Below are positions 25,380-35,091 of a DNA stretch of 64,000 nt, in pieces. This DNA comes from Muraenolepis orangiensis (lineage: Eukaryota > Chordata > Actinopteri > Gadiformes > Muraenolepididae). The notes below the pieces were generated by a model, which was given only the letters and a program-made list of their open reading frames with translations, was not told the origin of the DNA and did no database searches. Made by a program: the position numbers and the translations under genes. The stretch covers positions 1 to 64,000 of the forward strand of contig JANIIK010000657.1 in NCBI GenBank assembly GCA_027704905.1. The letters are read 5' to 3'. Position 1 is the stretch's first letter. Each line of letters begins with the position of its first letter.

Positions 25380-25590
25380 CCTATAATATATATTATAGGA
25401 TATAAATATTATAGGATATATATATATCCTATAATATATATATATTATAGGATATAAATATTGTAGGATATATATATCCTATAATATATATATATATATT
25501 ATAGGACATCAATATTATAGGATATATATCCTATAATATATATATTATATATTATAGGATATATATATATCCTATAATATATAATTATAG
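25313..25590. repeat. AT-rich palindromic repeat array
   Basis: Alternating TA runs contain repeated inverted pairs of CCTATAATATAT and ATATATTATAGG spaced a few bases to tens of bases apart. Strong cruciform or hairpin potential. No coding content. Confidence 0.9.
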
Positions 25591-25600
25591 GTGAGGTGTC

Positions 25601-25767
25601 TGTGGTGTTAGCTGTTATGCTTTTATTGTGATAGAGCTAACAGGATGTATGAGACCGGAGGCGGGACTACCGGTCACGGGACTACCAAATGACATGGAGA
25701 GTACAAGCCTGAATAAAGTAACCACCATGCTCTAAACCGTCTGTATTACTTTACGCTTACCACGACA
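25601..25767 (+). repeat. 5' LTR of the mag-like element
   Basis: Begins TGTGGTGTTAGC and ends ACCACGACA. It contains AATAAA (about 25713), which can act as the polyadenylation signal in the 3' copy. Confidence 0.95.
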
Positions 25768-25785
25768 TGGTGTCAGAACGTGGGC
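25768..25785 (+). other. Primer binding site, tRNA-Leu type
   Basis: TGGTGTCAGAACGTGGG follows the LTR directly. The first 11 bases match the complement of a tRNA-Leu 3' end, then one extra C precedes GTGGG. Confidence 0.65.
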
Positions 25786-25857
25786 AGCGGTAAAGAGCTA
25801 GGTTGAAGTTGGAAAGAGAGTTTTTTTTTTGGAAAGTTAACGTCTGCAAGCGGCAAG

Positions 25858-26745
25858 ATGTTAGGAGGCGACGTCGACGGAGCTGCAGCCGCACCGGCTG
25901 CACAGCCTCCACAACCTCCCCAGCTACAGGCTAATGCTAACGCTCCTCCGAGCGCTACGTTCACCATCCGACCACCTGAAGCATTGGACTTTGCAAAGCC
26001 TCAGGACTGGCAGCGATGGATACGCAGGTTCCAGAGATTCCCACTGGCCAGCAACCTCCATCTTAGCACAGAAGCTAACCAGGTGAACACGCTGATCTAC
26101 TGCATGGGGGATGAAGCAGACCACATCCTACGGGGTCATGATTTATCCGACGCACAGAGACAGCAGTATACTTCGGTAAAAGCCACACTTGAAACGTACT
26201 TTGTGCCTAGAAAGAACGTGATATATGAGAGGGCAAGATTCAATCAGAGAGTGCAGCAACCAAACGAGGCTGTAGACTCTTTCATTACTGCATTGTATGC
26301 CCTAGCAGAAAACTGCAAATACGGAGCACTCCGCGACGAGTTAATAAGAGACCGGCTCGTAGTGGGGTTGAGAGACACCAGTCTAGCTGAGAGGATGCAG
26401 TTAGACAAGGATTTGACGCTCGAAAAAGCAGTCAATATGGCCAGACAGTCTGAAGTGATTAAAAGGCAGCAAACAGACCTCAGAGGAGGGGGTAGAATGG
26501 ACATTGATGCAGTAACAAAAGGCAGTAGACAAAAACCATTCACCCCAAGGTCCCCTCATCAACCAATGCACCCATCAACAAAACCACAGCCATCATCTGA
26601 TCGCCAGTCATGCTACAGATGTGGAAAGTCCCCTGGTCATGCAAATGCACAGTGCCCAGCCAGAGAGGTGACATGTCATGCATGTGGAAAGAGAGGTCAT
26701 TACAGTAAAGTATGTAAATCTAACAAAGCAGTACATGCTGTATAA
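25858..26745 (+). CDS. Gag of the mag-like Ty3/gypsy element
   Basis: A 295-residue structural protein that packages the element RNA into cytoplasmic particles. An Ala/Pro-rich N-terminus (about residues 1-40) is followed by a capsid-like helical region (about 45-200, for example DWQRWIRRFQRF and RFNQRVQQPNEAVDSF). Two zinc knuckles lie near the end: CYRCGKSPGHANAQC (C-X2-C-X5-H-X4-C) and CHACGKRGHYSKVC. The ATG at 25858 is 90 bp past the LTR. The stop is TAA, and the downstream pol continues in the same frame. The frame is intact. Confidence 0.92.
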   Translation: MLGGDVDGAAAAPAAQPPQPPQLQANANAPPSATFTIRPPEALDFAKPQDWQRWIRRFQRFPLASNLHLSTEANQVNTLIYCMGDEADHILRGHDLSDAQRQQYTSVKATLETYFVPRKNVIYERARFNQRVQQPNEAVDSFITALYALAENCKYGALRDELIRDRLVVGLRDTSLAERMQLDKDLTLEKAVNMARQSEVIKRQQTDLRGGGRMDIDAVTKGSRQKPFTPRSPHQPMHPSTKPQPSSDRQSCYRCGKSPGHANAQCPAREVTCHACGKRGHYSKVCKSNKAVHAV

Positions 26746-26775
26746 ACAGAAAGTTGCTATGATGATGACACTCCC

Positions 26776-29700
26776 TTGTTCCTAGGCTCAGTAGATGCAG
26801 GGTTAGACCCATGGTATGCAGAATTGACTATAAGGGGCCATAAAGTCAAGTTTAAGATAGACACAGGAGCTGATGTCTCAGTTATCCCAGCCCAGACCTA
26901 CTATGCCATTGCTGAGAGCAACACACAGTTAGCTAAGCCTGACAGACCACTAGTTGGCCCAGGTCGCATGCTTCTATCTGTTTTAGGCAGATACAAAGAG
27001 TCACTATGCAAAGGAGAGCAGGTGATACAGGAGGATGTTTACGTTGTCAATGACTTAAACGTAGCCTTGTTAAGCAGACCAGCAAGTGTAAAGCTTAAAC
27101 TAGTCTACAGAGCAGACAGCATAGACAAGTCAGAGATGGAAGAGTCCTACCCAAAGTTGTGTCAGGGTTTAGGTATGATGCAGCAGCCATACACTATTAA
27201 ACTCAGGCCAGATGCTATTCCCTATTCCCTGGCCACACCTAGACGGGTCCCCATCCCTCTACTCGACAAAGTGAAAGAGGAGCTCAGAAAAATGGAGGAC
27301 ATTGGGGTCATCTCCAGAGTTGAAGAGCCGACCGACTGGTGTTCAGGCATGGTTCCGGTGCCTACAAAGACTGGCTCAGTGCGCATCTGCGTCGACCTCA
27401 CCCGCCTCAACGAAGCAGTTCACAGAGAGAAATACATATTGCCTTCAGTTGAGCAGACAATTGGATCTCTGGCAGGAGCCCAGATCTTCAGCAAGTTAGA
27501 TGCCAACAGAGGATTTTGGCAGATTCCATTATCCCCCGAGTCGTCACTGTACACAACATTCATAACTCCCTTTGGGCGCTTTTACTTTAACAGACTGCCC
27601 TTCGGCATAGCGTCAGCCCCAGAACATTTTCAGCGGCGCATGTCAATGATTATCGACGGGCTGCAGGGGGTTGTATGTCACATGGATGACATCCTCATCT
27701 GGGGGAAAGATCAACAGCAGCACGACATCAGACTACACGCTGTCCTCAACAAGCTCCAAGAAGCCGGGGTCACACTAAACATGGAGAAGTGTGAGCTAAG
27801 CAAACGTGAAGTCAAGTTCCTAGGTCATATTCTGTCAGCTGACGGTGTGCAGCCAGACCCAGACAAGGTAAAGGCTGTCATGTCCATGAGAGAGCCGTCC
27901 AACACAGGAGAGGTTCGCAGTTTCCTGGGAATGTTAAACCAGCTGGGAAAATACATTCCAGGTCTAGCCGAAAAGGACAAGCCGCTGAGAGACCTTCTCT
28001 CAAAGAAGTATCAGTGGGTCTGGGGCTGTGCACAACAGAAACCGTTTGACCAGCTGAAAAATGATCTCACATCACCTCCAGTGCTGACACTTTACGACCC
28101 CAACAAAGAGCTGAAACTGTCTGCAGATGCCTCTTCCTACGGACTGGGTGCGGTCCTCCTACAGAGAGAGGGAGAACAGTGGAAACCAGTCGCGTACGCA
28201 TCGCGCTCTATGACAGAGACAGAACAGAGGTACGCCCAGGTGGAGAAGGAGGCGCTAGGATTGACATGGGGGTGCGAGCGTTTTAGAGACTTCCTAATTG
28301 GGAGACATTTTGCCATGGAAACTGACCACAAGCCACTTGTCAGCCTGCTAGGTCACCAGGCACTAACTGAGCTTCCTCCCAGGATCCAGCGGTTTCAACT
28401 CAGACTCATGAGGTACAGTTACACAATCTCCCACACACCTGGCAAAGCCCTGTTTACAGCCGACACTCTCTCACGCTCACCTGTCAGTCAAAACTCAAGT
28501 TCAAAACTGACAGACGACGACTTAATGGAAGACACAAACATCTATGTGGATGAAATCATCAATAGCATGCCCGCCAGCTCAACATACATGGCACAACTGA
28601 GAGAGCGACTGCAGGAAAACAGTGTTTGCTCGGAGGTCATGTCATACTGTCAGAGAGGATGGCCTGACCGCAGCCAGCTCACAGGTCCAGTTAAAGCTTA
28701 CTGGCCTGATAGAGCTGTACTTACTGTACATAATGGACTCCTGCTCATGGGCTCCAGACTAGTCATTCCCACAGCGATGCGCAACTCTGTCCTCGATGCA
28801 CTACACGAGGGACATCAGGGGATGACCAGGTGCAGAGAGCGGGCCAGAGAGACGGTATGGTGGCCTGGCTTGAGCGGCCAACTAAACGAGCTGGTGAGAA
28901 ATTGCAAAACATGCATCAAAGAGCGTGGCAATCCTGTGGAGCCATTAATGTCCAGTGAGCTCCCAGAGAGACCATGGCAAAAAGTAGGTTCGGATTTATT
29001 CACACTCAACCAGGATAACTACCTACTAGTAGTGGACTACTACTCTAGATATGTAGAGATTGCCAAACTAACTCCCACACGATCTCAGGATGTTATTGTG
29101 CATCTCAAATCAATATTCTCTAGACATGGGGTCCCAGAGATTTTTTTTAGTGATAATGGCCCCCAATACTCCAGTCAACAGTTCAAGGACTTTGCAGTAG
29201 CCTACGGGTTCAAACATGTCACTAGTAGCCCTAGGTTCGCTCAGAGTAACGGAGAGGCGGAACGTCACGTTCAGACTGTGAAACAGCTGCTAAAGAAAGC
29301 TAAGGATCCGTATCTGGCTCTGTTGGCCTATAGAGCTACACCACTTGCTAATGGCTACAGTCCTGCCCAGCTCCTCATGGGCAGGAGACTGCGCACTCCA
29401 GTGCCCCAGCATCCCTCTCTACTCACCCCAGAGCTTCCAGACAGCACTGTTGTGGCAGCTAAAGAAAGGGAGAGGAGGGTGAAGGACACTGCAAATTTCA
29501 ACAAAAGGCACCGTGTGAGAGATCTAAGTCAGCTCACACCAGGTCAGCCAGTGTGGATTACAGATACAAAGTCTCAAGGCACAGTGGTTTCGTCGCACTC
29601 AGCTCCACGTTCCTACATAGTGGACGGGCCTTCAGGCACCATCAGGCGGAACAGACACCATCTTGTCCCTTTTCCAGAGACTGTACCACACACACCTCAC

Positions 29701-29874
29701 ACTCCAACACCCAACACACCACCCCAACCAGGTGAGCCTACACTGGGTTCTCCAGAACGCCGTGAGTCACCAACACAGACTCCCAAGGGGCACACACCTG
29801 TCCGTACACACACACACGGCCCTACCACTAGGTATGGCAGAGTGGTGGCAAAACCTCACAGACTGGACTTGTGA
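26776..29874 (+). CDS. Pol of the mag-like Ty3/gypsy element (PR-RT-RH-IN)
   Basis: An open frame of about 1032 residues. Aspartic protease is at IDTGADVS (about residue 28). RT carries VRICVDLTRLNEAV, KLDANRGFWQIPL, LPFGIASAPEHFQRRM and the catalytic HMDDILIWG (about 303, Met in the variable first position). RNase H starts LSADASSYGLGAVL (about 447). Integrase has the H-H-C-C finger HEGHQG...CKTC (about 676-713) and D, D, E residues near SDLF, SDNGPQYS and NGEAERH. There is no ATG at the start: the frame is continuous with gag through the single TAA at 26743-26745. Pol is presumably made as a gag-pol fusion. No internal stop. Confidence 0.93.
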   Translation: MFLGSVDAGLDPWYAELTIRGHKVKFKIDTGADVSVIPAQTYYAIAESNTQLAKPDRPLVGPGRMLLSVLGRYKESLCKGEQVIQEDVYVVNDLNVALLSRPASVKLKLVYRADSIDKSEMEESYPKLCQGLGMMQQPYTIKLRPDAIPYSLATPRRVPIPLLDKVKEELRKMEDIGVISRVEEPTDWCSGMVPVPTKTGSVRICVDLTRLNEAVHREKYILPSVEQTIGSLAGAQIFSKLDANRGFWQIPLSPESSLYTTFITPFGRFYFNRLPFGIASAPEHFQRRMSMIIDGLQGVVCHMDDILIWGKDQQQHDIRLHAVLNKLQEAGVTLNMEKCELSKREVKFLGHILSADGVQPDPDKVKAVMSMREPSNTGEVRSFLGMLNQLGKYIPGLAEKDKPLRDLLSKKYQWVWGCAQQKPFDQLKNDLTSPPVLTLYDPNKELKLSADASSYGLGAVLLQREGEQWKPVAYASRSMTETEQRYAQVEKEALGLTWGCERFRDFLIGRHFAMETDHKPLVSLLGHQALTELPPRIQRFQLRLMRYSYTISHTPGKALFTADTLSRSPVSQNSSSKLTDDDLMEDTNIYVDEIINSMPASSTYMAQLRERLQENSVCSEVMSYCQRGWPDRSQLTGPVKAYWPDRAVLTVHNGLLLMGSRLVIPTAMRNSVLDALHEGHQGMTRCRERARETVWWPGLSGQLNELVRNCKTCIKERGNPVEPLMSSELPERPWQKVGSDLFTLNQDNYLLVVDYYSRYVEIAKLTPTRSQDVIVHLKSIFSRHGVPEIFFSDNGPQYSSQQFKDFAVAYGFKHVTSSPRFAQSNGEAERHVQTVKQLLKKAKDPYLALLAYRATPLANGYSPAQLLMGRRLRTPVPQHPSLLTPELPDSTVVAAKERERRVKDTANFNKRHRVRDLSQLTPGQPVWITDTKSQGTVVSSHSAPRSYIVDGPSGTIRRNRHHLVPFPETVPHTPHTPTPNTPPQPGEPTLGSPERRESPTQTPKGHTPVRTHTHGPTTRYGRVVAKPHRLDL

Positions 29875-30193
29875 ACTGGGGGGGGGGGGTGGGAGACAAA
29901 AAAAAAGCGATGTGAAAAGGGAAGAATGTTGAATAATTTGGTGTTTTGATGTTTAGATCACTTATGCTCACAAAGAGATTGCCTGACTCTGGTTGTTTTT
30001 GTTATTTTTCATGAGAAGCCTTAAGAGTGCAATGTTCTATTTTTGAGTAAATAGCTATGTGATTGTGCAGAAAGAAGTGTGATGACATGTTCTGAGGTTC
30101 TTGCAGAGTTTTCAGTTTATCACCAGATTTTGCATTATCTGAGTCACAGTATATAAATGTGACAGTCTGTTCTGTTTTATTAAGAAAGGGAGA

Positions 30194-30360
30194 TGTGGTG
30201 TTAGCTGTTATGCTTTTATTGTGATAGAGCTAACAGGATGTATGAGACCGGAGGCGGGACTACCGGTCACGCGACTACCAAATGACATGGAGAGTACAAG
30301 CCTGAATAAAGTAACCACCATGCTCTAAACCGTCTGTATTACTTTACGCTTACCACGACA
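30194..30360 (+). repeat. 3' LTR of the mag-like element
   Basis: Identical to the 5' LTR except for one base (GGTCACGCG here against GGTCACGGG). Preceded by the purine-rich AAGAAAGGGAGA. Confidence 0.95.
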
Positions 30361-30365
30361 GTGTC

Positions 30366-31140
30366 TTTTGGTGATTTTACTGAAACAAAACATCAGAGCA
30401 CCTTCTGGAAGGTTCTGATCAATAACAACAAGAACATCACTAAACACAATGAGACACACACACACACACACACACACCGTATCTATCCTACTTACTAACT
30501 AACCAAATGGCTACATTTTATTGGATGTTGATATTTAGTTGGGTTTCATTCGGTTCTTAGGACTCCTTAAACATGATGATCATTTAGTCTGAACATATGG
30601 AATGTAACAAATATGTTGAATTGAACATATGGAGAAATGAATTACAAAAATGGACATGGAAGTGGTTAATATAATAAAATAAAGGATTGCAATTAAAATG
30701 TGTATCATTTCACTGTACACACACACACAGACCAGACACCATACACACACACTACACACATACACATACACACTACACACACACACACATACACACACAC
30801 CTTGAAGAGATGGTGTGGAAAAGTTTAAGTGTTTTGGGAAATGATCTCTTCTAGACAGACAGATAGACAGACAGACAGGCAGGCAGGCAGACATACCAAC
30901 AGACAGGCAGATACAAGCATACAGACAGACAGACAGACAGGTAGACAGTAGTTAATATATTTCGTCTGTGGCCCCCAACATGTTGATGCTTCAACCGACC
31001 CCCTAAGTAACCGAGGTGAAGATCCCTGGTGCAGCAGGTCAGCTGGATGAGGAACATGCCAAGTGGTACGTCCTACACATCCTACATATTATAATGATGT
31101 TATTAATATTACTATCGCTTCTCATTAGCTTTACTCAAGG
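30366..31140. other. Non-coding stretch with CA and CAGA simple repeats
   Basis: (CA)n runs lie at about 30453-30478 and 30712-30800. (CAGA)n with CAGG variants spans about 30855-30950. Open frames here are Cys/Val or Ser/Leu translations of repeats. No gene recognised. Confidence 0.6.
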
Positions 31141-31330
31141 GGGGGGGGGGGGGGGCTGGTGAGTGGGCATGCTGTGGGAGTGGGAACTTAAGTCGTCTGT
31201 CAGAATGAAGTCATCTGTCAGGATGAAGTCGTCTGTCAGAATGAAGTCGTCTGTCAGAATGAAGTCGTCTGTCAGAATGAAGTCGTCTGTCAGAATGAAG
31301 TCGTCTGTCAGAATGAAGTCGTCTGTCAGG
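31141..31330 (+). repeat. 18-bp minisatellite in a duplicated transcobalamin-like 5' flank
   Basis: After a run of about 17 G, the sequence CATGCTGTGGGAGTGGGAAC matches the upstream region of the - strand gene at 36.2 kb. It jumps to AAGTCGTCTGTCAGAATG, which in that gene sits directly before the start codon. This 18-bp segment is then repeated about eight to nine times (31193-31328). The copy lacks the TATA-like stretch and the start codon context, so it is a relic. Confidence 0.8.
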
Positions 31331-31800
31331 AAACACAATGGTGACGTTAAGGGGAAAGCACCTGGAATGTTCTCTGAGGAGAAAGATCATTCAGTAAAGA
31401 CAGCATTTCCTCCAGGCCTTTGACCATTAGAACTGCCAAATGTAGCACCATAAGTTGTGTTGACACCATGACTAAATCAAACCAGTGACAACAGTGATCA
31501 GTGACAACAGAATGTCCAGCGGTAGAACATATAAACAACATATATAACACTTATAAACATATCCCATAAGTCCCCTGTTGTTCAACCTTTATATGCTGAT
31601 ACTGGGGAATATGATTATAAAAACATTGGATTCAATAACTATATAGATGATACAGACTTGTAGACATGTCATCACATGAACATCATCCATCCCTCACTTT
31701 ATTGTTGTTTTTATGTTCATTTTAATAGTGTATACTATTTTAATAGTGTATACTATTTTAATAGTGCCATCCCGTGTCTTCAAGACCTGCGCTGACCAGC
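31331..31800. other. Unassigned non-coding sequence
   Basis: No gene, RNA or transposon end recognised. A short triplication of TATTTTAATAGTGTATAC occurs at about 31725-31765. Confidence 0.4.
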
Positions 31801-31807
31801 CTGCTCA

Positions 31808-31905
31808 TTACATAACATTAAGGTCATTTAGCAGACGCTTTTATCCAAAGTGTCTTACAATAGTGTGTTTCAACAAAGGAAGGTAAGAGAACAAGTGTTC
31901 CCTCC
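31808..31905 (-). repeat. L2-type 3' tail / SINE fragment
   Basis: Contains the fish L2-tail motif (TTTAGCAGACGCTTTTATCC) and TACAATAGTGTGTTTCAACAAAGG. Too short to say whether it is a LINE 3' end or a SINE using that tail. Confidence 0.7.
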
Positions 31906-31984
31906 CTCCTGTTCCAACAGGACTCGGTACAAGGCTGGGTCTGCACCGTACACCCTCCTCTAGAGGTGGGGCCGCACTGGGGCC

Positions 31985-32199
31985 TATTTGATTGGATTCA
32001 TTGATTTATTGGATTTATTGATCAATCTATCTATCTGTCTGTTTAAAAAAAACATTTTTTATTATTATTATGTGTTTCATTTATATATTTTTATATTTTT
32101 TTTTTGTATGGTGTTGTTTTGGAGATGTATACTGTGGGAGGGAATTGGTAGTAAGCATTCCAATATACCTGTTGCATTGTTGCATTGTTGCATGTATTT
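31985..32199 (+). repeat. Retroelement 3' tail, left copy of a direct repeat
   Basis: Shares GTTTTGGAGATGTATACTG, the following GGGAGGGAAT and GCATTCCAAT with 34045-34105. The two copies flank the hAT element at 32200-33937. The left copy ends in repeated TTGCATTG. Confidence 0.6.
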
Positions 32200-33945
32200 C
32201 AGTGGCGGCCGGTGACATCCTAAGTAGGAGGGGCACAGGGGTAAAAAAAAAAAAAAAATTTATTAAAAATCGCAATTTTTAAAAAATCATATCTGCTGTG
32301 CAATACCGCATTTTCCCAGACGGTGGCGCCATTTCTCCATGTAAACGACCGAGAGGGCGAATTAAAGAAATAAAAATAAAAAACTATACATAATATAAAT
32401 ATAAACCTCACTGTTACTCATTCTACTCTGTATTGTATATATGTATATTGACTGAACATTCCTTTACTTACTGCTTAATTTCTTTTTTTACTTACTTTAT
32501 TTTTACTGTATGTAGCACAATCTCAGGGGCTCATACAGAAACAAGCATTTCATCATAAAGTATTCTGTATTTTGTTGTGACAAATAATAAACAAACTTGA
32601 AACTTATGGTGAAAGAACATTTATTATATGGTGCTTCAATTAGCAATTATGAACACAGTAATACCTAGTAGAAAATAAACGTAAGAAAAAAATATGGTCT
32701 TATATTAGAAAGACTACCCAGTGTGCCATCAAAAATAATACCTAAATATGGTCTTACATTCGAGTGTGCAAAAGTAATTAGAACAAAATAGAAGATAATA
32801 AAATAGACCTGATACAAGTCCTGAGATAAATGCAATACAATGTTAAGCTTACAAATTAAAAGGTACTGGGTCCTATGTACACTACTATACGATATACAGT
32901 TTAATCTATGTACCTATGCTATACTAACTATACAAGAACTACACAACTATAACTATAACTATACAACTATTCTCTCCTCAGACAGCAAGACGCAAACTGA
33001 CTCATTAACAAATGCTTCTGAATTAAACTAATTAAATAAAATACAAATGCTTAATACATTCGACCACAGCATATATTAGCAGACAAACACACGGAGGACC
33101 CTGTAGCTAGCATTGGGGAAGCACGTGTCCACGATAAACTTACAAAACCCCAATCCACACCGTTTACATACAAATTACACAAGCTGCATGTTTATACAGC
33201 AAGACCAACATTTCTTATCCCCTTTACTTTACGTTTACATCGTCCACAATAAAAATAAATGTAAAACTATAACCGGGACAACAAAAACGTACCTCTCCTC
33301 AGACAGCAAGACGCGAACTGAGAGCAGAGCAGTACAGGCTTTACAAATAAGGTTCAACTAGGCTACAATTGAATGGCGCATGCGTGACTGGTTTTCTTTG
33401 CTCACGCATTCACGCATGCGCCACTCAATTTGCTCACGAATGCGCCACTCAATTTGAGTCGCGCATGCGTGACGCATGCGTTTCTTTGTTCGGGCGCAAT
33501 AAAATGCGCTCCCACAGATCGTATTTAGGACCCTTGATAGGCTACATTTAATTGCTTGATCCATTTTCATTGGCCGCTTACCGCAGTGACGCGGAGATCC
33601 TGGGCGCACCGCCGGTGCGCCCAGGTTTGGAGGTAGGTACCAGATTTCTATGAGAGTGACGTCAATGACAAACGAGGGGGGAGAATAGCACGCACAAAAC
33701 AATGATTTATATTTGCTATATTAACGTTATTGTGCATTTTAAACACAAACATACATAAAATGAGTAATTATTATTAATTTTAAACATTTATTCGCAGTTA
33801 CCGTATTTTTAGGGGTCAAAAAAATCAAAAATCCAAAAACACAATTATTTATTTATTATAATTATTATTATTTATTTTTTTCCTCTCTCAACCAGGTGGG
33901 GCGGCGCCCCTGCGCCCCTATGGACGAGCCGCCACTGATGTATTT
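32192..33945. mobile_element. Non-autonomous hAT DNA transposon
   Basis: The element spans 32200-33937. It begins CAGTGGCGGCCGGTGACATC and ends GACGAGCCGCCACTG, whose reverse complement starts CAGTGGCGGCTCGTC. It is flanked by an 8-bp target duplication ATGTATTT (32192-32199, 33938-33945). No transposase frame is present. The right half contains a cluster of GCATGCG palindromes (33370-33490). A second copy of the right half lies at about 41222-46535, interrupted by a copia element. Confidence 0.9.
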
Positions 33946-34145
33946 ATTTATTTATCTATCTATATATCTATCTTTTTATTTAATTTTATTTAATGTTTTT
34001 ATTTTATTTTTATTTTTTTACTGTACATATTATTTGTATGGTATTGTTTTGGAGATGTATACTGAGGGAGGGAATGGGGAGTAGGCATTCCAATGTACCT
34101 GTTGCAATTGGCCAATATAAATATCTTGTATCTTGTATCTTGTGT
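33938..34145 (+). repeat. Retroelement 3' tail, right copy of a direct repeat
   Basis: An AT-rich stretch, then the same GGAGATGTATACTG...GCATTCCAAT block as at 32120-32165, ending in repeats of ATCTTGT. This resembles a LINE or SINE 3' end with a short tandem tail. Confidence 0.6.
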
Positions 34146-34245
34146 ATAATTAATGAATCCACACAGTGGATGGTATTTAGTGATTTTAATTGTATGTTTT
34201 ATTGAATGCTTTTGACTGTGTGCTGTCTCTCTTCTGCCTCCCAGA

Positions 34246-34375
34246 GTCATCGGGGAGGACGGCCCAAACAGACCCAACCTCATCACCTGGAGGACGGTTC
34301 TCATTTGTTCATCCAATGTCTTGCTTTACTTGCGCCTCTAATACTGGATTTTAAATAAAAGTACTTTGTTTTTGT
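34246..34375 (+). other. Possible terminal exon or 3' UTR piece, unidentified
   Basis: CTGCCTCCCAG looks like a splice acceptor, and 110 bp later TTTTAAATAAAAGT gives a polyadenylation signal. The short frames between do not match anything I recognise. It could be a leftover last exon or chance. Confidence 0.2.
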
Positions 34376-34640
34376 GCAACATATGCCTCTTCTAAATTGT
34401 TCCTGTTCCAGGAGATTATAGATTTGGCTCATCCTGAGGAACATTAATTAAAGCGTTAGGGTTGGTCCCGCCTCTTAAGGGGAGGTGGCGTTGTCAGTAA
34501 TTGAGGGTTCTTCTCTCCTCCAGGTACCACACCACCTCTGGACATTATGATGTTGTTGTTATTACATTTGGCAGCTTTGCTGGCAACAAAGCTAAATGAA
34601 AACATTTTAAAAAGATGGTCGAAGTCGTGGAAGAAAGGCA
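34376..34640. other. Unassigned sequence between the possible exon and the transcobalamin-like gene
   Basis: I see no gene or repeat here. CTTCTCTCCTCCAG at about 34511-34524 resembles a splice acceptor but no supporting frame follows. Confidence 0.35.
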
Positions 34641-34643
34641 GTG

Positions 34644-34649
34644 TTTATT
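34644..34649 (-). terminator. Polyadenylation signal of the transcobalamin-like gene (putative)
   Basis: TTTATT on the + strand (AATAAA on the gene strand) lies about 275 bp downstream of the stop codon. It is the first canonical signal after it. Confidence 0.45.
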
Positions 34650-34921
34650 AACTATCTTGATCTTCAGAGAACATTCCAGGTTCTTTCCCCTGTACTAGTT
34701 TAACCATAGTCACCATTGTATTTCCTGCTCAATGGCAGGAAAAAATATATTGAAACAAATACAATCAGGATCTTTGTTAATCCACTTTTACATTTTTACC
34801 AGCTGCCCCTTATCTTGACAATGGGCAGCCATTTAATGAACTGATTCTTGATAATTCCGGTTCCAGTGTCCTATTCTTGGCATGGAGTAGGCTGATAGCG
34901 ATCCAAAGAAGAGATCTCTGT

Positions 34922-34983
34922 TTACCAAGTGGTAAAATTCAGGATTACCACCTCATTGGCTTGAGGAATGTAACAGCTGATCC
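34922..34983 (-). CDS. Transcobalamin-like exon 4
   Basis: Follows TTTGTTGCAG on the gene strand and encodes ISCYIPQANEVVILNFTTW plus stop TAA. It completes a split Gly codon from exon 3. Confidence 0.85.
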
Positions 34984-35042
34984 CTGCAACAAACACACCA
35001 TTCAAGTTATATGTTTGATATGAAGATAAAGGATCAACTATT

Positions 35043-35091
<49 letters not shown>

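Larger units (their letters stand above)
25596..30365 (+). mobile_element. Complete mag-like Ty3/gypsy LTR retrotransposon
   Basis: The 167-bp LTRs at 25601-25767 and 30194-30360 differ at one base (G or C near positions 79-80). Both sides carry the 5-bp target duplication GTGTC (25596-25600, 30361-30365). The primer site begins TGGTGTCAGAA at 25768. gag is at 25858-26745, pol at 26776-29874, and a purine tract GAAAGGGAGA lies just before the 3' LTR. The pol order is protease, RT, RNase H, integrase. Few LTR differences and open frames mean a young insertion. Family placement near mag / K02A2.6-like elements is by recognition of the pol sequence. Confidence 0.95.

Noticed and set aside
29553..29932. 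Extra small frames at the end of pol
   Set aside because: They are out-of-frame shadows of the integrase C-terminus and LTR-proximal sequence.
34246..34375. Confident last exon of an unknown gene
   Set aside because: Acceptor and polyadenylation motifs exist, but no recognisable protein and no upstream exons were found. It is kept only as a low-confidence feature.
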